NCBI GenBank assembly: GCA_034190875.2
Contig: CM067343.1
Location: 38,722,161 to 38,786,160, forward strand
Source: Urechis unicinctus
Lineage: Eukaryota > Annelida > Polychaeta > Xenopneusta > Urechidae
Reading direction: 5' to 3'
DNA: 64,000 nt
Shown: one piece after another, positions 34,998 through 45,688 of the stretch
Numbering within the stretch: the first letter of the stretch is position 1
Layout: the number at the start of each line of letters is the position of its first letter
Made by a program: the position numbers and the translations under genes
The notes under the pieces: model-generated
The model's input: the letters and a program-made list of their open reading frames with translations, nothing else
What the model was told of the DNA's origin: nothing
The model's database searches: none

Positions 34998-35961
34998 ATC
35001 TACGCAGGTACAATCATCGATACTCACCCCCCCCCCATTCGATATGATGTCGTTTACCTGACTTGCATCCAAGGACATATTTACTATCGCGCTCTGCAGG
35101 AGGTAGCCGCCACGCCGACCGACATTTGGCTAGATTTATGGACCTTGTCCAGGCGCGTCTGAAGAAAGCAGAGTATTTTCGATGACAACAAGTCCAGTGA
35201 GGTCGAGAGGGATGTGAATATTTGTAGTAAATGATTAGTCAAGCAGTGTCCTGAAGGCACATGCTATGTTGAAATTAAGCAAATCATACCTGCATTGGTC
35301 GAGTTAAAAAGATAATTTTCACTGCACAACCAAAGACCACCTGTCCCCAGATAACAAAGTCGGTAACTTTGAACATCATCAAAAGGCGAGGTAGGACATA
35401 TAACGAACACCGTGATATGAATGAGTACCCATGAACAACTGCTATATCTGACACGGCACATTCACGTTTATATTCATACACATAGGTCGTCCTGCATCAT
35501 CAGGTCAAATAACCATGAATTATGTACATTATTTGAACAACAGAGGTATGGTAATAAATAGTCTTTCATAAAGCAGTGTAATATAGCCAAAAATACATTA
35601 TAGAAACATGCATGTCCAATCATGTCGGATTAGGTAAGCTGTTTCAATTTGAAATAAATAATTGGATTTCACAAAAATCATAAGTAGAGGGTGCTTCATT
35701 TGTATTTCAAAGATTTTCTTTTATCATATATAACCACCAAATGCCTACAAATGCATCATTTTATACATAGTTTACTATCAAACTGCGCTCTATGCCAGAG
35801 CTATGGAGCAATAGCCTATTCGCCAACGCCGAACTGACATTTGTGCTAGATTTATGGACCTTCAGTCCGAGACGATGCGCGTCTGAGAGAAAGCAGTGTA
35901 TATATATTCGATGACAGACAAGAGTCCAGTGAGGTCGGGAGTATTCTGCGTAGATATATGC

Positions 35962-35964
<3 letters not shown>

Positions 35965-35996
<32 letters not shown>
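35965..35996. repeat. (TA)16 microsatellite
   Basis: Uninterrupted TA repeat of about 32 bases. Confidence 0.97.
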
Positions 35997-36000
<4 letters not shown>

Positions 36001-36491
36001 CGCTAAAAATCAGTGGAATTAGCTTAATCTATACACTGTGATATAGGACACCATACTGCAAAATAGAAGGCCAATTATTGTGTTTGCCTTCCTTGTTGTT
36101 CTGCAATCAGCAGTTATGAACCCTACATTAATTAGGATATACCAAATGTATACGTCAACAAGTATCTCTGGTTTGGTGCTGGCCACGTGGTGTTATGTAA
36201 GTATAAATACAACACAATTCTGTAATTTTTTGCCAAATCATTGTGTTGAAATTATTGTTTTTGGAGTGACGTTTCCCCAATCGCCAATTTCAGATTCAAT
36301 CAGTCTATTGTAGATTTCCATTTAACAGCTTGTGTGGCTGTTTATCTGTGTTAGGAAAATGAACCTTATTGTATGGCACCGGATAGAATCATCAGACATA
36401 GGAGTGGATTTGCCAATATTTTATGAATTATGATGATTTTAATGATAACATGATGATGCTGCTGGAGGTATTGATGGTGATGAATTGAATA

Positions 36492-36500
36492 GATGATGAA

Positions 36501-36569
<69 letters not shown>

Positions 36570-36570
36570 A
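36492..36570. repeat. (GAT)n trinucleotide microsatellite
   Basis: About 26 GAT/ATG units with an early interruption, within a wider TGATGA-rich stretch from 36420 to 36600. The Ile-rich minus frame through it is repeat translation. Confidence 0.97.
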
Positions 36571-37308
36571 ATTATGATGTTGTTGACGATGTTGAAATTA
36601 GATGAAAGGTTCAAAACTGTGGATAACCTACCCTGATTGTATTTTTGGATCAAGTAGTATTAACGCTATATTGTTTTGAGCTGAAGCAACATCGTTCATG
36701 AAGTTCCATATTTATGATATTTATCTATTTTCGTTGTCAGCCGTTTCTGACTCTTCATTATTTTGTTTGCATCTCATAAAGTCAACGTGTTTGAAATAAT
36801 TCCCATTCTGGTAGACTAGAGCATGGTGTGCGTGTCACATAACTTGATGACTTAACTTTGATCAAAATTGAAGGAGATCATTAGAACCATAAACGAGTAC
36901 ATGTGCTTAGGATATTTTAGCATTTTAGACGGTTTACTGTTACAGGATCTTTTTTGAAAGACGTTGCTTGGAACAGATTAATTATAATGATGATGTACAA
37001 ATTTGACAGTTAATGATAAGGGTAAATTTATATGGATGTAGGATAGGAGCTTCCCTATCATGCAATTTATCAATTACTTCGCTATTGTCCCAGCAACTGC
37101 CAATTTCAGAGTAATCATTTTAATGGTTCATTCAATATAAAGAGAGCCTAAATGAACGCCTGTGAAAAAGCGGTCCTGTCTGATTGAACTCGATGAGAAC
37201 CTACATTTTATAAAGATGGTTATTTGTTTATTCACGGCGCAACGAAGCTTGTACACCAAACTGATCTAAACTCAACGCCCCATTGCATTATTATTGATAC
37301 AAGTACAG

Positions 37309-37527
37309 AGAGGCCGGCCTTTTAGAACAAAGCTATGGGAGAATTCATTAGTAATAACAGGCGCTTTCTTTTTATCTAATGAAAAAACAGGCGATTTGTG
37401 TACAGAGTGGAATTATAATAATGCGAAGACAACCAAATTAGGAAATTCAGAGAAAACGCTGATCCATCCAATTAACGATCGGCAAGGAAAACCATTGTCC
37501 ATTGGTTTACATAGAGATCTGAAATGA
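37309..37527 (+). CDS. Candidate terminal exon, 72 codons
   Basis: An AAGTACAG acceptor (ending 37308) is followed by a phase-0 frame: RGRPFRTKLWENSLVITGAF near the start, KTGDLCTEWNYNNAK in the middle, ending IGLHRDLK and TGA 37525-37527. Composition is protein-like with balanced charges. The polypyrimidine tract is poor. No family is recognised. Confidence 0.25.
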   Translation, partial: RGRPFRTKLWENSLVITGAFFLSNEKTGDLCTEWNYNNAKTTKLGNSEKTLIHPINDRQGKPLSIGLHRDLK

Positions 37528-38796
37528 GGCAAAAAACAAGTTGCTCTGTTTCATTTAACCTTAAAGCCATTTTTCATTTCGAATGATTCCCTGCTTCACT
37601 TCAGTGAAAGTCCTATGTGCGACACGGCGTAACATACACTACGTTTATAAATTGGAGGGTATTGCTCGCAAATAGCGCCACAACATAATTCCCATCAGGC
37701 TTAAGTATTTTAATGACATGACTCAGAAGTATATGAAATCTATCATCGCTCGAAGTTCATCATGAAAAGAAAATTTCTACTCTGTTTATATAATTTGCAT
37801 AAAATTAATGGCTTTAGATAAAAGAAAAACATTTAAACAATTGCTACATTTTATCAGGAATTGACTCATATCATGCACTACGATCAATTTAACCTGCTCC
37901 TTATAGATTAATTATGTACTTCATTTATTCGAGAACAGGTTAGTCGGTAGCTAGATAAATTTGCGCTCTTACGGCACTGACTGTTGAATGCCCCTCCATT
38001 CATAGGATATCTTCATGAACAAGAAAAGTCGACAGGGGAGCCAGGGATCGCGGATTCAATCCGTCTGATAGTCTCTGTATTGAATGGGGAATTGTGAAGT
38101 ACGCTTTACCTTTGTGAATGCGACAATGAGAACATGAATAAAACAAATAAATCTGTTTTTGTGCAGCAACTTTATGACTTTACAGCTTTTTGTGAAGCAG
38201 TAGAGCACGGTTTGTATGTTAGACGTGATTGCTGCCACATTCACTAAATCATATCACATAAACTATTACACATTCACTGTACTGAGGCTCCTCCGTGTGT
38301 GTTGACATACCATTATCAGTCATCCGAACAACAACAACAACAACGCGTGACTTCAATTGATTTATTGGCGAAGACAAACGTCTAAAGTAAGTGATGTTCC
38401 GATGAAACAGTGTCGCTTCCATGCAATAGTGCAATTATCCGACCTCCAAACATAATGATGCTTCACACACAGTCGCGCGAGACTTAGCGTCATTAAAAAT
38501 TATACAATTCTTCATATGAATAGAAGGAAAAAGAAAGCTTGACGGATTTAGTCCTTGTTTACCTAGTGTAAATTAATAAGCACAACAGCGTAATGTGGGA
38601 TTACATCTTATATTGTGGCAGCTTGTATGAGAGTACCCTGAAACTCCTCTGTAGAAAGAAATGCAACGCTACAATAAATACACTATAAACAAACAAAATA
38701 TCATGTGTTACAGTTGGTCAACCTGTCAGGCAAAATAAAGTGAGAGGCAACAAAGAAGGGAATATGACCTTTTTAATGAAACGTCATTATCTTTGA
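37528..38796. other. No recognisable feature
   Basis: AT-rich sequence with a short (ACA)5 tract at about 38328-38343. Minus frames at 38056-38434 are about 60 codons each and have no supporting signal. Confidence 0.55.
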
Positions 38797-39410
38797 TCAC
38801 AAGTGCGCACACCTATGAAGTTTAGTTTGCATATTTAACTCATTTTCTGATAACGTCATCACTATTAACAACTCAAATATCAACCACTACACGATAGTAC
38901 CTTAGCTGGATCTTCGCATTGATTATAAGCTCCATGTACGTTCACTGGTTTTGATCTATAGCTACATATTCACGGGTAAAAAATGTATGTCTGATATGAT
39001 TCCATTGTGAGTTTTTTTGTAACACGCGAAAGACGATAAATGGCGTTCAAAATGAATGGCGTCATAAGCATAAACAAATGTGATCAGCCTTTTAATCCTG
39101 ATCATAAGTGTGCACACCAATGAAGTTTAGTTTGCATATTGAACCCATATTCTTATACCTCCAAGCGCCATCACTATCAACAACTCAAATAACCACTACA
39201 CCATAGTACCTTAGCTGGATATTCGCATGTTGGGCGATCTTATATTGATTATAAGCGCTAAACACCTTCACTGGTTTTGATCTTTAGCTACATATTCACG
39301 TGTAGAAAATGTACGTCCGATATGATTCCATAGTGAGTTTCTTTGTTACAGACGATAAATGGTGTTCAAGATAAATGGCGTCAAAAGCATAAACAAATGT
39401 GATCAGCCTT
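38797..39410 (+). repeat. Tandem duplication of a ~304-bp unit
   Basis: Unit 1 starts at 38797 (GATCACAAGTGCGCACACC) and unit 2 at 39101 (GATCATAAGTGTGCACACC). Both share TGAAGTTTAGTTTGCATATT, CACTGGTTTTGATCT and GCATAAACAAATGTGATCAG. Divergence is about 10-15% with several small indels, so the duplication is old. No coding potential is seen. Confidence 0.95.
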
Positions 39411-40227
39411 TTATCCTGAGATCTCGTATTTTACAGATGCACTAACGAAGAAACAATTATTGTTATGTCAAATCCTGATTTTCATAAACTTCTCAACCAG
39501 GTGAAATTACAATGGCAGAAGGTTTTGTGAACCCGATATTTCCCAAGGAATATTGTATAATATTCTGTAAAACAACTTTAAGATGGGTTATTAAACTGCA
39601 AATCGTAGCAGTTGCTTAAGTGAGAGAACATATTGATACTGCGCCTAATTCAACCGTTCTACAATATCATAGGAAATAACCAACAAAATACTCTCTCAAC
39701 TCTTCCAATAACCACTAAAATATTGCGTATATGTGAATGGCCTGCTGCTTTCTTAAATCGTCTATTTAACCCTGCAGCAGCGGGTAATGTCATGTCTGAC
39801 TGTAGGCGGTTAGGATAAATGGTTAAACGCGATCTAAGGACCTGACCCAATTTACTCTAACTGCTATTTGTGCTTTATACCGAAATATGTTAGGTAACAA
39901 GATGATGTATAGTAATTCTTGGAATTTAGCAAGTTGAAAATCCCGCCCATATCATAACTTGCAATTTGGCCACATTGAAAATAAAGCAGACTGCACAAAC
40001 CTTTAGCCCCTTTGTTAAAGTGGTAATTTGTACTAATACTTCTACCACCTGCATGGATAAGCATGGGATTTACAATATCAGTTACGTCAATTAGAATCAG
40101 AACGGTCCCGCTAACGATAAGATACACTATTTATGATATCGACCACAATGTCAGAAGAGCCCTTTTTATCGCTAAAGTAGCATAATGAATTCTCTCTAAT
40201 GGTTATCGTGAAATTATAGTTTTGGTT

Positions 40228-40327
40228 NNNNNNNNNNNNNNNNNNNNNNNNNNNNNNNNNNNNNNNNNNNNNNNNNNNNNNNNNNNNNNNNNNNNNNNNN
40301 NNNNNNNNNNNNNNNNNNNNNNNNNNN
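40228..40327. other. Assembly gap, exactly 100 N
   Basis: A run of exactly 100 N, the conventional placeholder for a scaffold gap of unknown size. Frames crossing it are meaningless. Confidence 0.99.
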
Positions 40328-40558
40328 CTTAATTGCCTGGTAGTATTCAAATAGCTTCATAAGTTTTGCATCCGTATCAGTGAAAAAAGAATCACTGTGT
40401 GATCAATAAGTATGAGGCGCAAGGCTTTGCCAGAATAACAGTGCCATCTTTAGATAGGATCCTTGTATAATCAATCGTCACTTACACACGTCACATATCC
40501 CAGGAGGCGGACCATTAAATGATTCAGTGCCTTGTTGGTCCTCGATGACTGGATATTG

Positions 40559-40792
40559 CTACTTGATACGGGGACATCTCAGAGCCAAGCTCAGAGCCAA
40601 GTCGCCTTCGAACACAAATGTTTTAGTGGGAGTTTGGCGAAGGTGCAGTCTCTCTTCTGGAAAACGAAATGAAAAACCTCTCGGACATTTGGCGAAGGTG
40701 TATTGAGAGACGATTATTATTCCTTGCGGAAAATCCAGACCGTTCGAAAGCTCTCCTGCAGGACCTTGCATAGTAGGCAGACACATCATCAT
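40559..40792 (-). CDS. Unrecognised 77-codon ORF
   Basis: Minus frame including LSNGLDFPQGIIIVSQYTF and ERLHLRQTPTKTFVFEGDLA, ending LRCPRIK. The DNA holds an imperfect internal repeat around TTTGGCGAAGGTG (about 40633-40645 and 40688-40700). No good splice site or start context was found; the composition is protein-like but this is weak evidence. Confidence 0.2.
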   Translation of the reverse strand: MMMCLPTMQGPAGELSNGLDFPQGIIIVSQYTFAKCPRGFSFRFPEERLHLRQTPTKTFVFEGDLALSLALRCPRIK

Positions 40793-41327
40793 TCATGATT
40801 ATGAACCGCTAGAGAGCATGTGCAATCATTTGCGCTATCAATAATTTCTTCCTAGATATTCAAATAATAAACGTTTGTTTGCACATTTTCTATACCACAT
40901 ATAGCAAACCCCGAAAACCTGCATTATTATTGACTAAAATATGCATTCACATATTAAGCGTTTACAAAAAAAATCATTGTAATTTTCTAAGTAAACTTAA
41001 ATGCCCTTGCTGTCATATAAACGTTAATGTCACTCACTAGTAACACTATTATGTTTTCAATTGTCTCTGTAGCTGAACTAATAGCCGTTAACTTATGACG
41101 CTGAAAATCTGTAGCAAATAATTCGGTGTTCTCATCCGTCGACAGAAGCGCACTTCATACTGATTCATGACAACTCGATATGATATTGTGCTTTGGGACC
41201 TTCAATAAATGATGCGTAGCTTTGATATTTGCTCGTCGGATATAGTTGATTAAATGCAACCAAGATATGAATACTCAATATGGGCTCGCTTTACGGCCTC
41301 TCTGTGTAAATCGCCTTTTTACCACAG

Positions 41328-41474
41328 GGTTTAGAATTATTTGATCCACTATCAAAGCGTAGGATTGTCCTATATTATTCACACATTGCTTCCCTTGTCG
41401 CTTCTTACTTAAAGCACTCACAGTACCCAACATGTAGACGCCAATTATGGGCATTTTCTGTTAGTGTTGCATGA
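41328..41474 (+). CDS. Candidate terminal exon, 48 codons
   Basis: Acceptor CGCCTTTTTACCACAG (ending 41327) precedes a phase-0 frame GLELFDPLSKRRIVLYYSHI, ending LWAFSVSVA and TGA 41472-41474. The acceptor is strong; length is modest. No family is recognised. Confidence 0.25.
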   Translation, partial: GLELFDPLSKRRIVLYYSHIASLVASYLKHSQYPTCRRQLWAFSVSVA

Positions 41475-41528
41475 CGTTGTATGATGCTATAGTTAGCTGA
41501 TAAGACGCGATCAGAGACATAAATAGGT

Positions 41529-41660
41529 AGGGCTAGTGATAGTACTAGTAATAGGGCTAATGATAAGGCTAGTGATAGGGCAAGTAATAGGGCTGGTGAT
41601 CGGGCGAGTGTTAAGGCTAGTAAAAGGACCAGAGATTAGGCTAGTGATTGGGCCAGTTTA
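41529..41660 (+). repeat. 12-bp minisatellite, 11 units, consensus AGGGCTAGTGAT
   Basis: Eleven consecutive 12-base units in exact register with substitutions only. In the frame starting at 41529 each unit reads a tetrapeptide close to Arg-Ala-Ser-Asp (RASD, STSN, RAND, KASD, RASN, RAGD...). Only one stop occurs, in unit 10 (TAG at 41637-41639). All indels have been avoided, so register is preserved. Confidence 0.95.
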
Positions 41661-42164
41661 ATACTACTTACAGAGCATTCATTTCTTACTCTTGGATTCC
41701 GTATAAATCAAGTTACAGTGAATGTAATAACGGGTGAGAAAAAATCATAACGTGCAAGTTAAGTACAACATAAATTGATTTATTGGTGTTATCTCGTTTA
41801 TTTCAGCAGTAACTCAGACTGTGGTTTAGATCAACAATTTTTCATATTGACATGCAAAGCCCTTGAAACGCATTGGCATGCCATATAGTTCTCCTAGCGA
41901 TGTGCATAAATGATAAAATGTGATAAACAAGTTAAATACGACTGCAAATCTGGATCGGACTTGCAATCAATGTTCACGGATTACCTTATTTATTGTTTGT
42001 GCTGACCACGCAAGACAGCTGCAAGTAGCAGGAGGAAGATGAGCACCTTCTATATCAACCATATGACTCAGATGTCTGAAAAGACCAGATACTGTTACAG
42101 CAATAATGTTAGCGCATAGTTCTCATAGCGATAGGCGATTGAAGTATAAGCTGTAGGGGGATAT

Positions 42165-42240
42165 TCGGTGCCTGTTCCATTATGATACATTCTACGCCTT
42201 TGACGCGCAGGTTGTGGGTTCGATCCCTATTTGTGATCAT
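42165..42240 (+). other. tRNA-like relic, possible SINE head
   Basis: The B-box-like GGGTTCGATCCC at 42217-42228 can form a T-arm with wobble pairs (GTGGG loop TTCGATC CCTAT). Upstream at 42193-42209, TACGC-CTTTGAC-GCGCA can fold as an anticodon arm with four of five pairs and a TTG anticodon. The A box and the acceptor stem are not convincing, so it is not a functional tRNA. A decayed tRNA-derived SINE or chance are the alternatives. Confidence 0.25.
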
Positions 42241-43018
42241 ATGTCCGTTCACTTGTGCCAAGTTACTCACGCTAAATAGCAGACACATAGTACAGCTATG
42301 ATTCAACATGATCACGCCGCTATGCTCATATTACTATATTGATTGAATCAAGGATCCTTCGCAAACACAGTATATTACCTGTATGAGTCCGAAATGTTAT
42401 TCAATATCATCATCATCGCTAGAAACATCCTCAATATTTTATATTAATCTGTAGAATATGTCATAGAAAGTCATTGTGACATTCGATGCTCAACTCAACG
42501 TACTATGCTGTATCTCGTCAGCAAGCGCATCCACTGAAACCATGTCTGTTCAATGGAGCGTTAAGCATGATCCACTGATGACAGATAATTTAGCTATCAC
42601 AAATGCATAACATTCGGATGGCTCTTAATGTCGAATGATTTCTTATATGTCTGCATCAAACGGTACATAGAGTATTCACATCAATGATATGGTTTTGATT
42701 CAGCGATTTCATATGGCACTTCAGCGACTGTTAAGTAATAATATGTCAGCAAAAGCAGTCATAGGCTCGGTCAATCGACCAAATAACATAGTGCGACGTC
42801 TAGACGATTAATTTCTTATGAATTATTGCTTTGCGGTATAAATTGTTAGCGCTGTCTAGCGCAACGCAGTGAATACCGGCCTAAGCCGCTGTTTCGGTAG
42901 ACGCCGAATAAGAAACCTCTGATGCAACAGTTACATTCAACCCGATGACGTCAGGACTTGGGAATTCCGGCTAATGGCCCTTTAGCCTACCTAAAACTGC
43001 GACGTTTGAAGATGAATA

Positions 43019-43288
43019 ATGGCTAAACGGAGCGTGAGTAATGGCATATGCTTGATTCAGAAGTATTTTCGACATTTGAACTATCAATTGAAGGATAATT
43101 CAAAAGTGTTTCTGATCCTTTTTAATCAACAGAACTGTTGTTTTGCGTATTTTGTAGAGAATTGCACAATACGGCTGATCATCGAATTGTTTGAGTTAAA
43201 TAATCGTAGGTCATATTCAAGTTTGAGAGAGTTGAATTTGCAATTGCATGACACCGAAAAAGGTTCATTTTTACCGAAACATACTTGA
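43019..43288 (+). CDS. Unrecognised 89-codon ORF with ATG start
   Basis: Begins at ATG in a reasonable context (AATAATGGCT), reading MAKRSVSNGICLIQKYFRHL near the start and ending EKGSFLPKHT. Composition is protein-like. There is no homologous copy in the window, no domain is recognised, and this length is not rare by chance. Confidence 0.2.
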   Translation: MAKRSVSNGICLIQKYFRHLNYQLKDNSKVFLILFNQQNCCFAYFVENCTIRLIIELFELNNRRSYSSLRELNLQLHDTEKGSFLPKHT

Positions 43289-43545
43289 TAACTGTGATTT
43301 GATTAATGAAATAACAACAATAAACCTAGTTTTGTATTATATGGGCAATACAGAACGACTGTTGATGCTTGCGAACTAAGCTTACGTGACACAGAGGCAC
43401 GTGTTTTCCAATCGTATCAAGTTAGGGTCTCTCCCTCATATGAACTCGATGATTTCAGCGTACTTTCACTTTTAAGCCGACTCTAATTTTTGGCGTGGTC
43501 CCATAACAAATTTTGATGTTATTGTTAACCTATCCATAAAACTAA

Positions 43546-43715
43546 GAGAAATGAGTAGAAATACTAGAGGGTTTGGAACAGTGATTATGATTGTGTTCAC
43601 CAAAGCACCTCGATAATGGGTCTTAAGCCAACAACGTTTAATGAAAATACGTCGTTTAGGCATTGTATTGCACAATGACATTAAATCATAGGTTGTTTCA
43701 CAGCTGGTAGCTTAT
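43546..43715 (+). repeat. Diverged duplicate of 48319-48494
   Basis: Shares GATTGTGTT(C/T)AC(C/T)AAAGC, AATACGTCGT and AAATCATAGGTTGTTTCACA with 48319-48494 in direct orientation, at roughly 70% identity by eye. The copy at 48319 abuts the end of a Cys-rich minus-strand ORF. Confidence 0.85.
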
Positions 43716-44523
43716 GCCTAGGTCACATGAGACCTACAGGTGCTAACGTAGGAAGCCTGTAAGCTTTACGGCCGGTCTGCGGGTGTTCTACGGGTTGTTT
43801 ATATACTCTTTAAGGTTTCTTAGATATATTGAAATATTATTAATTTAGACAGGTATGCCGTTTCTGACCCCCGTTTAGTTACAGTAATTCTATAGTATTA
43901 TGTGATAGCTTTAATACATATATTGTATACTACATGCTTGTTTTTATCCACCAAAGCATCCTCAGACGAGTTTTTGTATATAATACTTATTTCATAGACA
44001 AAAGCATAACCAAATACTCTAATTAAGTCACCGTTCATTACATACACCAGCATCATACGTAATTATGACAAGACGGTTGTTAATTGGCGAGACGGTTCTA
44101 TAAAACAGATGCTGGCCTAATAGCGCTTAGTCGTTTAATATCTCAGCATGATTAAATCACATTGCGGCGATAGTTTACAAATCACAAATTGTCTTGAATC
44201 AAGTAATGTTTCAGGGATTCACGAGATGCTGTACATACTTTTTCAAAAAAATATATGCACCATATATTTAGTAGTGCTTTGTACTGCGAGTAAAAATTCG
44301 TGATTATACTTTGGATGTACTTGTTTTGGATGGATCACGTCATAGTAATGACTATAGAGATTTGAATCTTTGCTCTTTTCTTGTCGTTGCTTGTTCTTGA
44401 TGCATGTATATTTGAAATTGGAGAGACAGCAGCACATTATTATTTCTTCTGTCACTGTGTATACAATGCGTCCATTAGCGCTGCTAGCGACATCAACATA
44501 AATGTTATAATTTTTTTAAGCAG

Positions 44524-44821
44524 ATCAAGTCAATATGACCTTGCAGTGCAGGAACGGGCCATGCCGTGCCTGGATCTACTTCATATGATGATGACCTTCA
44601 CCGAGTTAACTGTTTTTGCAAACAGTTTAAATAGTCAGAAAGCGCCTTTTAGTGGTACAAGTCATTTCCCAAACGTATTATATCTACAAATCAATTCAGT
44701 ATCTAATCTATCGGGCAACATTCTCATAAAAGGGAGTTATTTTCAAACGCATGGCGAACATAATCAATTCCAGGTTCGGATATCAAAAAAGTCAATAGAT
44801 ACACCTAGATCATTGCATTGA
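44524..44821 (+). CDS. Candidate terminal exon, 98 codons
   Basis: Poly-T acceptor ATAATTTTTTTAAGCAG ends at 44523. The frame downstream reads SSQYDLAVQERAMPCLDLLH, then TGTSHFPN-like and ISKKSIDTPRSLH, with TGA 44819-44821. The longest open frame of the window (146 codons, from about 44381) includes this stretch. A frame that long is close to chance expectation, so the strong acceptor is the main support. No family is recognised. Confidence 0.3.
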
Positions 44822-44929
44822 TATGGATCACACGTAGTCTATCGCGTTTTGGCGGAGTGTGTGCTGTCTTTGCAAATGCAGCACATAGGAAACGATTAGG
44901 GTCTGGATCCATCATGTTTCATGCTCATC

Positions 44930-45003
44930 ATCATCATTATCATCATCATCATTATCATCATCATCATCATCAACATCATCAACATCATTATCATCATTAT
45001 AAC
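44930..45003. repeat. (CAT)n trinucleotide microsatellite
   Basis: CAT units with TAT and AACAT interruptions over about 74 bases. The His-rich frame through it is repeat translation. Confidence 0.97.
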
Positions 45004-45688
45004 ATGAGTGAAATGTTTCAAATGGTTGTTCACACCAGGTGATAATCAAAACATCACCCACCTGGTGATTATTAATACATCACACACCTGGCGGTTATCA
45101 TTACATGAATCATCAAACATGACGTAGCAGCCACCAAACCACCACCAGCGTATGTTATTACGACTTAAAGCGAATGGGACTCCTAATGGCATTATATTTA
45201 TCATCGTTCAAACCATAGTTCTATAGCGCAAAGATCAATGTGCGGGTTAACGGGGGTGCCATGGAATCAAAGGTTAAAACTATACGTGTTATCTCAATTC
45301 TCGTGCCTATTTAGTCACATGGAATGATAACCAAAAGATTATTGTCTGCACGTAGTCATATGCACAATCAAGAGGTCGTCTCAAATTTACATGCTACGTT
45401 TGCTCGCGTACCTATCATGATTGAATACAGACATGACATTTACTGCATTGTTAAAACGTTCCAATTAGACAGTTGACTGGACAACTAAACAACCACAAAC
45501 TATGAAATCGAATAATGTTTCAGGAACACATATAGAAGAGCAATGTGCCGATAAAACAGTTGTAATATACAAAATCCGGTAGTGCTTAACCACCTCAGGA
45601 GCTACTTTTGGTTAATGTAGCTGCTTATTGAATAAGATGTTGAATTTGATAAGAGTTAGCTAGGTATTGCTACCCTATATTATTTACA

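Larger units (their letters stand above)
34780..36078. repeat. Nested repeats: inverted pair enclosing a direct pair
   Basis: The outer pair is 34780-34842 (plus) and 36003-36078 (minus), sharing GGCCTTCTATTTTGCAGTA-like and CACTGATTTTTAGCG words. The inner pair is 35081-35210 and 35771-35940 in direct orientation, sharing GCTAGATTTATGGACC and AGTCCAGTGAGGTCG. The second inner copy has about 30 more bases, mostly 2-6 base insertions. A (TA)16 tract sits at 35965-35996 just inside the right inverted arm. Confidence 0.9.

Noticed and set aside
36366..36653. Ile-rich minus frame
   Set aside because: Translation of the (GAT)n array.
40111..40350. Minus frame crossing the gap
   Set aside because: It runs through 100 unknown bases.
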